NCBI GenBank assembly: GCA_902729315.2
Contig: LR746269.1
Location: forward strand, 2,836,501 to 2,900,500
Direction of reading: 5' to 3'
DNA length: 64,000 bases
From: Spirodela intermedia
Lineage: Eukaryota; Streptophyta; Magnoliopsida; Alismatales; Araceae
Part shown: positions 23,345 to 35,116 of the stretch, in pieces
Position numbering within the stretch: position 1 is the stretch's first letter
Layout: each line of letters starts with the position of its first letter
The notes under the pieces: generated by a model
The model's input: only the letters and a program-made list of their open reading frames with translations
Database searches by the model: none
What the model was told of the DNA's origin: nothing
Program-made: the position numbers and the translations under genes

Positions 23345-24161
23345 ATGAACCACTGCGCGGTCCAGCAGAGCGCGATGGCAGCCTACGAGGAGATGCGCAG
23401 ACCCTTCGTCTCCATTGTCTCCGACCGGAGGGACCCCATCTTCTGCCCTAAGCCCGGCCGTCTGAGCCGCTTCGTCGCCGCCGCCGACGCCATTAGACCT
23501 CTCCGGTGGCATCTCGGGTGAGAACCGCCGGAATCCTCCTTCTCCGCCTCCCCCCCTTCTCTCTCTCTCTCTCTCTCTCTCTTCCCAAGAAAGATCTCTG
23601 ACCGCTCTGCCGGATGCATCTTGCAGGCCTCAGACGGAGCCCTGTGATTCGAAACCCGGATCAGAAGTCTTGGATATCATCCTAACCAAGGTGTTAGATT
23701 TCTCCCTTGCGATATCTCTTTCTTCTTTTGATGATTCCCCAGATGGGTCTAGATTTTCTCGATCGGTTCTGATGGATAGATAGATCTCTTCTTCCTTTTC
23801 TTCTCCCCTGTTTTGCTTGAATCTGATGGATCTCCTTGGAACATCGCAGGGCGCCTTCTCCGACGCCGGCGAGGCCCTGGTGGGTTCGTCGCCGCCGTAC
23901 TTCTGCGGCTCCCCGCCGAGCAGATCGACTAACCCCGTCGCCCTCGACGCCCGCTTCGGCGAGGCCGAGGCGGCGCCGCCATTAACCCTGCTGCCCACGC
24001 CGGCCGCCGCCACCGCGGTTTCGGGCGGCGCCGCCCGCACGGCGGCAGGCTGCGTCCGCGCTAAGTTCGGCCCCGTGCCCGCCGCCGTCCGCATCGAGGG
24101 CTTCGACTGCATCGACAGCGACGGCCACCGCCGGAGCCGCGGCATCGCCGCCGTCGCCTAG
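23345..24161 (+). CDS. Conserved plant-specific protein of unknown function (182 aa)
   Basis: Three exons: 23345-23517 (phase 2), 23627-23690 (phase 0) and 23850-24161. The protein starts MNHCAVQQSAMAAYEEMRRP and then has SDRRDPIFCPKPGRL (about residues 26-40) and PLRWHLG. Exon 2 gives EVLDIILTK. Exon 3 is Ala/Pro-rich and ends with GFDCIDSDGHRRSRGIAAVA. The blocks RRDP-x-x-CPKP, PLRWH and DIILTK recall a small family of plant proteins (Arabidopsis At1g13390/At1g68490 type) sometimes misnamed as a SecA subunit; I know no demonstrated function. There is no signal peptide, transmembrane segment or recognised domain. All junctions keep frame with standard GT-AG signals (GTGAGA, GTGTTA; TTGCAG, TCGCAG). 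Confidence 0.85.
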
Positions 24162-24233
24162 CCGCCGTTGCCGGTGCCTCCATATTACCAATCCAGGGCA
24201 CTCACCGATTCGTCTTCAAGGAAGAGAAATCTG

Positions 24234-24235
<2 letters not shown>

Positions 24236-24272
<37 letters not shown>
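24236..24272 (+). repeat. (GA)n tract, probably in the 3'UTR of the 23.3-kb gene
   Basis: A GA run begins about 75 bp after the stop codon at 24161. Confidence 0.85.
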
Positions 24273-24279
<7 letters not shown>

Positions 24280-26335
24280 TGGTGGTGATTACTGTACATT
24301 CGTAGCATAGGATTTTGCAGGGTCCCTTCCAGATCAGAAGAAGAATTGGTCTGTAAAGAAAGCGTAGGATTTTGGAATAACGGGGACGGCGTGTCTGAAT
24401 CTGCCACCCTTCCCTCTCCCCTTTGTACAATCTCATCCGAAAGAGCGGAGCTCATCCTGTTCTGGGTCTTCTTCCTCTTGTCCGGTTAGGTTTTGGGCCG
24501 CGACGGCGGCGGCGGGATGGAACCCCCCGCCGCCGTGGTGTGACCCGAGTAATCTGTCATACTTCCGTCTCCTGTAAATACTTCTGATCAATCGAAAGCT
24601 CTGTTTCGATGGGATTCATCCTCTGTGTATTCGTTCTTCTATCTCGCCCGCCGCTCGGCGTCGGAGGCGGCAGCGGCGAGGTGCCCGATTTGACCACGCG
24701 GCCGGCCGGCGGCCTTTCGGAAACCGCGCAGCCGGAGGAACTACGTCCCCTCGTTCCTGTGTGCACGTCGTAATATTCTTTATTTCTCCCCCCTTTGACC
24801 ACAGATATTTACATTCCACAGGTCAATAAGAGAGAGAAAGAGAGAGAGAGAGAAAGATGAGAGAGAAGAGGGTAAGCGACGTTCTCAGTTATAAGGCGCC
24901 GAGCGTTGGTATTATCGGCAGTTGACCTTTCGAGTAATAACGCTATATTTTTTTGAGAAGAAAATCAACAGATATTGCATAGTTGAGGAAATTTCCAGAC
25001 CGACTCTGACTTTTAGCTCCCGAGATTTGAAGGAGTCAACGAGCATCGGCTCTTTTCTAGATGTTTGAACGTGGGTTGGGGTGTTCATAGGGTCGGGTCG
25101 TGTTCAAGCGAGATAGAGAGAGAGAGAGATGGGTGGCTTCCTGGTGGGCCCATTTAAGCCAATCGAGCCGTTAGATCCGATCTGACGGTAGAGGAAACCG
25201 ACCAAGTCAGGTCAAACTCGTGGACCATCTTGGACAAAGGTCAAACCCTCCACCAGGAATCTACTTCGAAAAAACTTTCACACAGAATTTTGAAAAAGGG
25301 TATAAATAAGGATTTTAATTTTTAGCCTATCCTGCCGACGTGGACGGGGGCGAGGAGCCACTCGTTGCGACCATTGACGACGGTGTGACGTGGTCGGCGT
25401 GTCCTTTTTGGCAACTGGAGGGTGGGCCCCACTGCCTTGCTGCCATCAATCCGCTCTGACGGGACGCCGCCGTCTAGACTGTCCATTCCCGTGGGCGGGC
25501 CGTTGCGGCGACAGGCGACCCACACTGGGATCGACGGTAGCGAAAGCTTCAGCGAAGCGGTCTGAGTCAGGGGCACGTCAGCATACCGTCAAGTCAATCT
25601 CGGATCGGATTCTCTTAACGGGCCTTTGGAACAAGGCCTTTGCATAAAAATTATAGAAGAAGATTTCTGTATATATATATATAATGTTTTTCGTGACTAG
25701 AGAGAAGCTTTTTATCGAGGTTGACCGGGAGCCCTGGCCATCAGTCAATGGAAGTGTCGGGAGGTTGACTTCTTCCAAGGTGGGCCCTCATTGGAGAATA
25801 TACCGTAGGGAGCTGAGAGAGAGAGTCAGCCAGAGGATGAGTTGACCCTGAAAATGATTTTCTCAAATTGTGGCACACTTTTTAATACATCAGAAAGAAA
25901 TAAAAATATATATTAAAATGTAAGTTTTAAAGTTTATAGAATTTTTAAATAAAATATTGAGACAATTTTAATCCATACTAAATTTAGGCGTCCTGATTGG
26001 ATATGAAGTTAAATCATAATCTCGCGTAGCTTTTTCGATGATCAAACTCTGCTTGCGTCGACTGGTCTTCGCTCTGAACGTCAAACCGTTGAACAGGGAT
26101 AATCTACGTGGGTCAAATTGTTGGTCGCCTCGTTGACCAAGGTTTGAACGGAAGGTGTAAAAGGTTACGCTTGAGTGTTTAGCTGGGGGAGGGGAGTGGG
26201 GAGGGATTCAGACTTGTGTCCTTCCCTCTACGAATGGCGAATCAACCCGAGCCCAGAGGAGCATCCACGACGTCAGGATCTAGCTCCAGTCCAGAGAAAA
26301 TCTTGAAAATGGGCAGACCAGGTCCTCTCTGTACT
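24280..26335. other. Intergenic region
   Basis: No supportable gene. Several short GA tracts occur (about 24830-24855 and 25112-25130). The frequent TTGAC words match the W-box core but have no gene to attach to. Confidence 0.5.
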
Positions 26336-26339
26336 TCAT

Positions 26340-26530
26340 ATGATAGAGAGATACAGAGAGAGAGAGAGAAAGAGAGAGAGAGGGGGGAGAGAGAGAGAGG
26401 GGGAGAGAGAGGGGGAGAGAGAGAGAGGAAGAGAGTGAGTGAGTGAGAGGGAAAGATAGAGAGAGGAAGAGAGTGTGTGTGTGAGAGAGAGAGAGAGGGA
26501 GAGAGAGGGAAAGATAGAGAGAGGAAGAGA

Positions 26531-26561
<31 letters not shown>

Positions 26562-26684
26562 GGAGAGAGGGAAAGATAGAGAGAGGAAGAGAGTGTGTGA
26601 GAGAGAGAGGGAGAGAGAGGGAAAGATAAAGAGAGGAAGAGAGGAAGAGAGTGACAGAGAGAGGGAGAGAGAGAGAGAGAGAGG

Positions 26685-26765
<81 letters not shown>
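26340..26765 (+). repeat. Complex GA satellite with a 50-62 bp higher-order unit
   Basis: The motif GAAAGATA followed by GAGAGGAAGAGAG and a (GT)n or (GA)n run starts at 26451, 26509, 26571 and 26621, giving offsets of 58, 62 and 50 bp. A nearly pure (GA)n run occupies about 26681-26764. The long Ser/Leu frames on the minus strand are artefacts of this tract. Confidence 0.92.
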
Positions 26766-26768
<3 letters not shown>

Positions 26769-27362
26769 ATGATGATAGTCATGATTAATGAGCAATGGAG
26801 AAATGTGGGCAAAGCCCAAACATCGATCAGGGCCCGAACTCACCTGAGCCCAGAGGCCCAGAGGGCCCTGCCTTTTTTCGTCCACCCCACGAATATGAGC
26901 CAGCAGTATATATCGTTATATTGTATTTTTTCCATTTTTGAAAGGCTCGGCTGTTATCTATTTTATTTAAATTAAATAATTATAGAGTTTCTTTTCCCTG
27001 GGCTAGCCTGGAAAAGGATTCAAGAGTTGAATATATCCATAATGGCCCAATAAGTAGGTGGGCCGGTCTAGGAGACCATACTATCAGACTCATATCTCAC
27101 ACTCGGCATCTATCCTACATAATTTATTTATTGTTTAATTTTTTTTTATAAATCAGGTTTAGCATCCTAATATATTTTTATTTTTCATCTTAGACCCTTG
27201 AAGTTTGGAATTTGTCCCTCAAGTCTACTTTTGTTAGGAGCAGGATTAACGGTTCACGGAATTTGACTGTTAGGGCAAAAATTGAGGAGAGGAGTATCGG
27301 GGCCTTCTTCCTCCTTGCTCCGACGACGACCTTGAGCTCTTGACTGAAGAGAACGGGGGAGG

Positions 27363-29989
27363 ATGGTTCGCCCCTACGCCGCCAAATGGCTCAAGAAGAG
27401 GCGGAAGAGAGATCCCTCGGCCGCTGCGTCCGACGCTGAAGACGGGAAGGGTGGAAATGGAGAAGATGCCGAAGACCAGACGGAAGAGGAGGTCGAAGAG
27501 AAGAAGAGGAAGAAGAAGCAGGAGGGAGAGCGAGGAGCGGGCGTTGTGGCCGAGGGGAGAGAGGAGGAGAGCCCTAATGGGTCCCTCCCTGCTCATGTCC
27601 TTCCCGGGCTTCCTCTTGAGAAGACCCCCGACGAGGAAGCGAAGCCAGGGGTCATATTCATTCTGGAGAAGGCCTCCCTAAATGTCGGGAAAGTAGGAAA
27701 GGTGCTCACAATTTCGACTCTCTATTTGTATTGATGTCAAACTCGCCAGATTTCCCCCCGCGATGCCGTTGCTTGATGCTCAGGATTTAGGGGTTTTTTC
27801 CTGCATGGTTCTTCCGCTGGTGAAATTTGATTATGTGACATCGCTCATAAACCCTGAATTCGGAGCGTCTCTTGCTCGTCGCAGAAAGAAAATATTCTGA
27901 ACGCGGATGACCACGCCAATTACTTGAGGAAGCAGTGCAGAGATCCCGCTGAATTTCGGCCTGATATATTGCACCAGGTTTGTTTGTTGATTATTTTGCT
28001 TGGCGAGTACGTCTCCAGACGCAGTCGCTTCAAGGTTGTGACTAGATTGTCTTCCTGGGCTTGATTTGGTCGTTGACTTTTGTTGCCTATGCGACCCTTT
28101 TTACAGGCGATGCTTGCCATATTGGATAGTCCTCTCAACAAGGCCGGAAGGTTGCAAGGCCTGTACGTGAAGTCTGACGATGGGGAGCTCATCGACGTCA
28201 AGCCCCATGTCCGCCTGCCACGAACATTCAAGCGGTTTTGCGGCCTCATGTGTAAGTCAAACCACAGCCGGCAGGATCATATCTTGTAGAGATTGATGCA
28301 TCTTCTTCTTTCTTATTCATCTAGTCTTTCTGTGCATAATAATCTCATCCGAATTCTGTGGTTGCAGATCAGTTGAAGTGTAAGAAGAACATACACGCAA
28401 CTGGTAATCGGGAGAAACTCTTTCGGATGATCAAGAACCCGGTCACTCAGCATCTACCCGTCAATTCCAGGAAAATAGGTGAGATGATGTGGTCAACGCC
28501 GTTCTAAGCCAGGTGGGGCTTGAGAAGCCTAGACCCACCAACCTATCCCCTCTCTGAGCCAGACTGAGTCGGGCCTGTTTTCTCTTTCTGGGCTTGCTCT
28601 TCTCATCTGTGCCTGGAAAACTTGGGCTGGACTTCTTGGCTTGGCCTCCTGCGGCAATCTCGCGGAAAACATAGCTAATGCCAGGTGCTCTGTTGCCAAT
28701 GCAGGTTTTTCTTATAGCTCGGACAAATTAGTGCATCTAAGGGACTATGTCGCTGCAGTGGGCGATGATGCTACCCTTGTCTTTGTGGTATGTTGAGATT
28801 TGAACTATAGTGTTTATCTTTATTCCATCTGGTTTTATTTGGTTGTATGTCTGATTCCGCTCATTTTGAGATTCTGACTACAGTTTATATATCTTTGTTC
28901 CACAAGATATTATCCGAAGATATCTCTGATTTTGTTCATGTTAACTTTCTGACTCTACTCATGTGGTATTAACGGGCTGCATCTCTGATTCGGCCAACGT
29001 TGAGATTCTGGCTACAGTATATATATACATATATATATATCGTTATTTTATATGTATATTATTGGGCTAGGTCTCTGATTTGGCTGAGTCCTATGATACA
29101 TCACCAGGTTGGAGCTATGGCCCATGGGAAAATTGATGCGGATTACACGGATGACTGTATATCAGGTGATTTGCATCCAAGTCAACCCACCACGTTCTTC
29201 TTTTTTTCTTGATAAATTCTGTTTATCAGGAAAAAAAACCATGTTCATGTAAGAACTTCCTCTGGCATAGAGGTTTATTTTCCTAACATGGAATGCTTGG
29301 TTAATCTGGCGTGGGCTACCACGTTCTCCTCCTTATAGAGTTTTTTTTTTTTTTGGCTACTTTTAGTGAAAAAATCGGCAAGTTTCTAATTTATCTTGAT
29401 ATAAAAAAAATTCACTTTCTATCTAATTTTCCGAGCTCTATTTTTCGGTCATGTGGAATAAGAAATCAATCGTGCTGGCATATTGAAAGGATCAAGCCAA
29501 TCCTTCTTCCTATGAAAGTTTGTTCGTTTACTCTTACCAAGAAAAAATCAATGGGAGTCTATTTTATATTGTTATGAAAAAAATATTTAATGTTTCTTTT
29601 GACTTGATGCTCCAGTTTTTGATGGAATCTGGTGAGATGCTGAGATAATCTATCCTTTATAAATTCTTTTATCTGGTATCTTTCTTGTGAGAAAATATTG
29701 ATGAACATGTAATTTATTTTGTTATAAAAAGCATTTAGAGCACCTTTTGACTCAATTTTGATTGGATTCTTTGAGATTCAAGCATGACCCATTTTAGCAA
29801 GAAAATATTGACGATCATATAGTTTTTTGGAATATATATATATATTCAGACCGTTTTTGGCTTAGATCCAGTGAGTTCCTGGCCTCATCTATCTCCATCC
29901 CTGCTGCAGTCTCAAACTACCCGCTGAGTGCTGCATGCTGCATAGCCCGGATCTGTAATGTGCTGGAGCAGAGGTGGAACATCCTATGA
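27363..29989 (+). CDS. EMG1: 18S rRNA pseudouridine N1-methyltransferase NEP1/EMG1
   Basis: NEP1 (SPOUT family) N1-methylates a specific pseudouridine of small-subunit rRNA and is needed for 40S biogenesis in the nucleolus. Seven exons: 27363-27701, 27885-27977, 28107-28251, 28368-28478, 28705-28787, 29108-29165 and 29910-29989, giving 302 residues with all phases consistent. Residues 1-90 are a charged extension with basic clusters (KKRRKR, KKRKKK) and an acidic stretch, likely nuclear/nucleolar targeting. The catalytic domain starts near GVIFILEKASL and includes LNADDHANYL, LDSPLNKAGRLQ, PRTFKRFCGLM, NPVTQHLP, GFSYSSDKLV, FVVGAMAHGKID and NYPLSAACCIARIC, and ends RWNIL. These are the family signatures. 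DYTDDCIS has Cys where I recall Tyr in homologues. The donor of exon 1 (AAG|GTGCTC) is weak, but the frame supports it. Confidence 0.96.
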
Positions 29990-30317
29990 CGAGCTGCTTC
30001 AGTCAAAATCATGTCCTAGCAGCAGTAACCTGTCCCGGCGGTGCAGTTTAGGTTAGTCCTCCCTTCCTGCAGTTTTGGTCAGTCCTCCATGTCGGAGGTT
30101 GACCTTTTCTGATCTAAATATTCTGCCCTCTCATTCATTATTTTCCACCCAATCAGCGTTGACCTTTTGTTTGATTTTTTCACAGATTATATGACGATTC
30201 TCTACTTGGGGAAAGGTAGGTGGGCAGTACGGCTCCAGCTCTTTGGGAATTTACACTAGTGAATTCTGTTGACCTCCCCATGTAGACCATTTTTGAGGTG
30301 AAACAAATGCTATATAT

Positions 30318-30374
<57 letters not shown>

Positions 30375-31190
30375 GTCCCTCCCTCCCTCCCCTCAGCCCA
30401 AGAGTATTCTATGATTCCCGTCTGAGAAGGCTTTGGGTCTGACCCCAAGGAAGCCCAAGTTGGCCCAAGGAAGCCCTCAATGTTCCATTATCTGATAGGA
30501 GGAGAGCTGATTGGAATTTCTGAAGAACAGTTTTTTAATTTGTCTGATGGTGTGATTTTATATCGATTCCCGTCACCACTGAATCTGTCGTATTTTATGA
30601 AAATTTAATTGAGTTAATATAAAATTTAAATGTTTATATACTCTGGGTAGATATTTATATGGTTTAGATGGGCAGCTGAATGTTAAGCTAAGGTAATCTA
30701 TAGGGATTTAAGCCTAATGTCAACACATATGAGGCATCACTGGTAATTAAATGGCTTTGTGTCCACTAAAGATTAATGTGATAGTTTAATTGTGGGAAAT
30801 CCCATTATTTTCTTATTTTGATACCCGGGAAATTGGAAATGTATTAGCTAATTTTTAACTGATTAAATGGGGTAATAGCGTATGAACAGCTCTATCTCTA
30901 GTGTAATATGCCATGCAAAATACATAGCATGCTGATTGATTATTGACGAGATTTGCAAACCGCGGAAGGAACGCCATGTTAACGTGAGTATGAGGATTAT
31001 CAGGACAGCTCTTCGAGATGCTTCACGTTTCACCCCTCGATCGCTTCCTAAATTTGGTTTTCGCGAGCGCTGTCGGATAAAACCTGAATAATCCGACGCG
31101 TTGATCTCGAGGTCCAGAGTCAACGCACATCTCTCGGGGATGGGCACGCAACGGTGTGGCGGTCTGACATCACCGCCCTTCTCTCACAGC
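29990..31190. other. Intergenic region between EMG1 and the NIMIN cluster
   Basis: It contains the EMG1 3'UTR and a (CT)n microsatellite at about 30319-30373. No other gene is supported. A TTGACG word near 30943 lies about 470 bp upstream of the first NIMIN-like gene. Confidence 0.5.
30319..30373 (+). repeat. (CT)n microsatellite
   Basis: About 27 perfect CT units lie 330 bp downstream of the EMG1 stop codon. Confidence 0.95.
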
Positions 31191-31413
31191 TGATCTCACA
31201 AAAGCCCGAGAAGCCGACATCTAGTTCGAATAGGTGTGGAAAGACTGAATACCACAAGGCGGCCGCCGCCGTGCAACTGGCGACGGACTAGGACTACACC
31301 AGCGGCGGAGAAACAAATAGGGGCACGTCTCCCGTCGATTCTCCGCAGAGACTTTTTGCGCGCTGTTCTCACCAAGATTTCTTGCGCCGATTTGTGGGGA
31401 GCCGGAGAAGACG

Positions 31414-31914
31414 ATGAAAGGAGAAGCGGTGAAGGGCTCCTCCCCCTCGACTCCAAGTGATGAGGAGAAGGATATGGGGAGAAAGATGGAGGCGTTCTTC
31501 GCGTTGTTGGAGAGCATCAGGGAAATGAGAAAGCGGAGTCCAGTGGGAAGCGGCGAGCCGAGGAAGAAGGCCAAGGTAGGGGGCTCGGTGTGGACACCGA
31601 CTTTCCAGTGGGAGGACTTCGCCAGCGCTGCGGATTCCGGAAATTGGAAGGGCTCCAATCCATCCGTGGGCATCGGCCAGGGGAAGGAGGAGAAGGAAGA
31701 CGAAGGCCCATGGGGGTGGGGGGGTCGGGCAAGGACTTTCCTGCGGGTATTGACGAGTGAGAATGAATCATTAATCTACAGTCAGAGCCCTGTCCATGAT
31801 GAGCTTTGCTGGAGAGACCGTAACATTTCTCTACCGATCTCGCTTTGTAGCTACGAGTCATTTGAGCTCCAATATCATGATATGCGATTATGTCGCCTTG
31901 CAAGATGTATCTGA
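31414..31914 (+). CDS. NIMIN/NRR-like NPR1-interacting protein, copy A (EAR tail lost, C-terminus extended)
   Basis: Single-exon frame of 166 residues. The N-terminal half matches its two neighbours: MEAFFALLESIREMRKR (about residues 25-41), then a basic stretch (EPRKKAKV) and VWTPTFQWEDFA (about 59-70). In NIMIN/NRR proteins an FF-x-L motif of this kind binds the NPR1 C-terminal region, and the P-x-F-x-x-EDF box is also shared. The other copies end at about 106-121 residues with LDLRL(A/S)L. Here the frame instead runs past a G-rich stretch (31709-31725) and continues for about 60 unrelated residues to 31914. No EAR motif remains in that frame or in the adjacent one, which stops at about 31760. 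The protein may still bind NPR1 without recruiting a TOPLESS-type co-repressor, or it may be early in decay. The family call is from memory of motifs. Confidence 0.68.
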   Translation: MKGEAVKGSSPSTPSDEEKDMGRKMEAFFALLESIREMRKRSPVGSGEPRKKAKVGGSVWTPTFQWEDFASAADSGNWKGSNPSVGIGQGKEEKEDEGPWGWGGRARTFLRVLTSENESLIYSQSPVHDELCWRDRNISLPISLCSYESFELQYHDMRLCRLARCI

Positions 31915-34370
31915 GGAAACAATTTCTTGGCCTGACATAGAATCCACGTACGGATTTACCAGAAAAAATGTTAACACTGGTTATTTTTACTTGGCTATTG
32001 AGATTTTGAAGTCAAGTATCATGCATGTTAAAAATATAAAAACATAACTACATTATCAAAATAATTATAAAAACTCATAGGATAACGATGCCGGCAAGCC
32101 TCATAAAACAATGAGGCTCTTGCAACAATCAAGCTAATAACCATATAGATATATTTTTAGTATGCTATATCCTTTTGCCCAAAACGTGAAGTTGAGAGAT
32201 ATGGTTGATAACTATGATACTTTGTCTTCAGTGTTTCTGGACACATGACTGTAGCTTACATTTTGGAAACATTTTACTTTCATTTTGTAATTTTGTAGTG
32301 GTAACATTTCAAGGAAATAATTTAATTGCTCAAAGGCAGCAATCCTCAAGATTAACTTTGAATGAATTTTTTTTAGACTTTTATAATACATATAAATGGG
32401 AAAAAAGACTACTATGAATACACTTCTTGAAGACTAAACTAACTACCTATTGAGGAGTTGGTGAGCAATGACTATTACAAATAATGGATATTTGAATGAA
32501 AAAAAGTAAAGCATATGATGTGGTTGTTCAAAGAAAAAATGAAAAGTTGTATGATGAAAAGAGAGAAAGGTAGATGTACAATGATCATAATGAGATCATT
32601 GTCTAGGTACAATGAGGGCTTTCTTATCCTTTCTGATGATGGGTGGGAGGGGTCATCCTTATGTTGAGAGCAAAGAAGATGCCTTCCCATCCTTGCATGT
32701 TATAGAGTTATTGGGCCTGTTTTAGAGGGAATTGATTACCCTTCGGCTAAGGTCTTCTTATTAGGAAGGAGGGGCCTTTGTACTTTCAAAATTTTGAAAC
32801 TTTTTTTTAATTTATAAAATAAATTAATGCAGAATATTTGTGTAATGGTTAATTTTTCATATTTTTGATAATTTCATGTGAGGGATAAAATTGTATGATA
32901 TCATGTGACTTCCATACATGTTATTTATTGGTTAAATTCCATGTAAATCTGGGTCCAAATTTTGAACGGTCAAAGGTGTTGATTTTTGAACATATTTGAC
33001 ACTAGTGACGTATCTTTGGTTTAAATATGCATTCAAAAAGTGTCTTCCTATCATCATATAACATCTATTGCCTTTTCATAGAAAACCTAAGGCCCTAAGT
33101 ATTTTTACAGTTACCGACTATAGTCAATCAATTTATCCTACTATGAGTTAGTGACAAGACAACCATATCGAGTAAATGAAACATTTTTTTTTGGTAAATT
33201 TCAGACTCTGAAAAGGAGATGGTTACTATTTCTTCATCAACTTTAAATGCTTTTCAGTGATAAACTAAAGGACAAATTGTTTATGTTCTTACAGTCAAAA
33301 AATATTTGATCATATTTGGATAAGGTATGATAAGATAATGGGATGAAGGTATTTCCATTGATATCGCAAATTTCAACATTCCACTTGGTTTGGAAACTAT
33401 TTGAAGCAATTTCGAAATGCAGTCCCATAATTGTTCAAGAAGAGTACACTTGATCAAGGGGGGGGCCAGTCTACTCCATGAGGTTGAAGGCCCCATCTAC
33501 TTATAGGGAAGAACTCCCTCATGACTTTTTAACCTCTAAGGCTAACATGCCTTGATGTTTGATTTGACAGCTTGACGATGTGGACACAAAGGAAAAGGAC
33601 ACTAACCATCGTTCTATTCGCAAGACCACCGCACACGTTGTCATGGATTGTCGTGCAGTCTCCATACCAGTAGTAGTTCTACACTTGAAACATTGTTCTC
33701 CAAGTGTGGGGTGTCACACGAGAAATTCAATTCCCCTTTGGCATCTTGCTTTGGGGCGAGGTCAGCTTTATCCTCCTCACCCCCATTACACCTGATATTC
33801 AATTCCCCTTTGGCATCTTGCTTAGCCTACCCCTGTAGACTAAGTTCCCTATAAACCTAGCCATCCCTTGTCCATGACACCCATCTAGGGTAAGAGAGGA
33901 TGACTCCTCAAGCATCCTTGAGGCCCAGATTGGGGCTGCTAGAGGTGGTAAATTTTTTAAAAGGGGCGTTCTTCAGTTCGCAAGCTCCTTCCGGATATTT
34001 TAGTATGATTCATAGCTTCATAATTATGTGAAGTGATGATTATCAGAAGATAGGTTCTACTTGTTATCCTCTTGACGGCGGGTGGGTGTAATTAGTCGGT
34101 TTATTCATAAATCCCGTAAATGGGAGATTGTAGAGTATTTCTCATAGCCAATAGTTTTCAAAAGTTTTAATTTCTTTATAAATAAAACCTGATGATTGGA
34201 ATCCATGTTGATTACCCCTCCCTCCCCTTATTTCCGTACAAATACAATAATGCCTCGTGTAAAGTTTGTGAAAAGTATCGCCTTTGACGATAATAATAAC
34301 AATCACGTTTGTCATAGCCGGCACGCGCCTAAATCACGTGACATCGTGATGCTCTATCGATGTGATGACA
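31915..34370. other. Intergenic region within the NIMIN cluster
   Basis: AT-rich, with no supportable gene. A perfect 27-bp direct repeat (beginning ATTCAATTCCCC) lies at 33725-33751 and 33797-33823, 72 bp apart. Confidence 0.5.
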
Positions 34371-34377
34371 TCATCCT

Positions 34378-34640
34378 ACGTCATCAATGACGAACATCTG
34401 CGTCATGAGTGACGCCTGCCTATTGCGATCGAATTTTTCGGGTCTTATTTTTATCCCTGATGGATGGATTCTAGAAACCAACTTGGGAACATAAACTGTG
34501 GGGGAGGGAGAAGCGGACAAGGAGTCCGTGGCGGTGACGATCGCCCGCCGACGTCACGGTACGACCCTGGCTGACGGCGGCGCTGCCGTCCTCGGACACC
34601 CGTCATCCGGCGGAGGCTCGAGCTGCCGACTAATTGACGT
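34378..34640 (+). promoter_or_regulatory. Cluster of TGACG/CGTCA elements upstream of NIMIN-like copy B
   Basis: CGTCA starts at 34379, 34401 and 34552. TGACG starts at 34388, 34410, 34535 and 34635. The first four lie within 37 bp as two inverted pairs (ACGTCATCAATGACG and GCGTCATGAGTGACGC). TGACG is the as-1-type core bound by TGA bZIP factors, the DNA-binding partners of NPR1. Positions are read directly; binding is inferred. Confidence 0.6.
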
Positions 34641-34750
34641 GTCGGCAATACGCTGGCCCCCCCCAGGAAGCGACGAAATGATAAATAGCGAGGCGTCCGT
34701 TGCGGCCGGAGAACGGTTCAGCTCGCCGCCGTTGCCTGGTCTCTGAGAAA

Positions 34751-35116
34751 ATGGAGGGAGAGAGAGAGAGGGAGGGGAAGAGGAAGAGCCCAGAAGGACC
34801 CCCGCCAATCTGTCCAAGCCATGGTGAGGGGGAGGAGGAGGAGACGGTGAAGAGGTTCTGCGAGCTGCTGGAGAGCGTCAGGGAAATTAGAAGGCGGAGT
34901 TCCTTGGGCGGCTGCGAGCGACGGAAGAGCCCCCAGGCGAAGGCTCCAGCGTGGACGCCAGTGTTCCAGTGGGAGGACTTCGCCGGCAAGCCGGCCTCCC
35001 GCGGGGGGAAGGACCTCGTCGCCGCGTCGCCGGGCGTCACCGCCGGCGGCCAGCGAGAGGAGGAGAACAGGGCGGAAGACGACGGCTCCGGTCTGGACCT
35101 CCGGCTCGCGCTGTAG
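34751..35116 (+). CDS. NIMIN/NRR-like NPR1-interacting protein, copy B (with EAR motif)
   Basis: Single exon, 121 residues. The order is a charged N-terminus with KRK, RFCELLESVREIRRR (about residues 35-49), a basic linker, AWTPVFQWEDFAG (about 66-78), a Gly/Glu-rich spacer, and a C-terminal LDLRLAL. LxLxL tails are EAR repression motifs that recruit TOPLESS-type co-repressors. This is the classical NIMIN architecture: bind NPR1 and damp salicylate-induced gene activation in the nucleus. The ATG at 34751 is the first in frame and lies 63 bp after a TATA-like ATAAATAG (34681-34688). The upstream region is rich in TGACG cores. No intron, as is usual for the family. Function is inferred from motifs. 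Confidence 0.78.
   Translation: MEGEREREGKRKSPEGPPPICPSHGEGEEEETVKRFCELLESVREIRRRSSLGGCERRKSPQAKAPAWTPVFQWEDFAGKPASRGGKDLVAASPGVTAGGQREEENRAEDDGSGLDLRLAL

Noticed and set aside
26280-26885. 200-residue Leu/Ser frames on the minus strand
   Set aside because: Pure translation of the GA satellite; overlapping equivalents exist in the other frames.
33725-33823. 27-bp direct repeat as solo-LTR ends or target duplication
   Set aside because: The copies are only 72 bp apart and there is no element between them.
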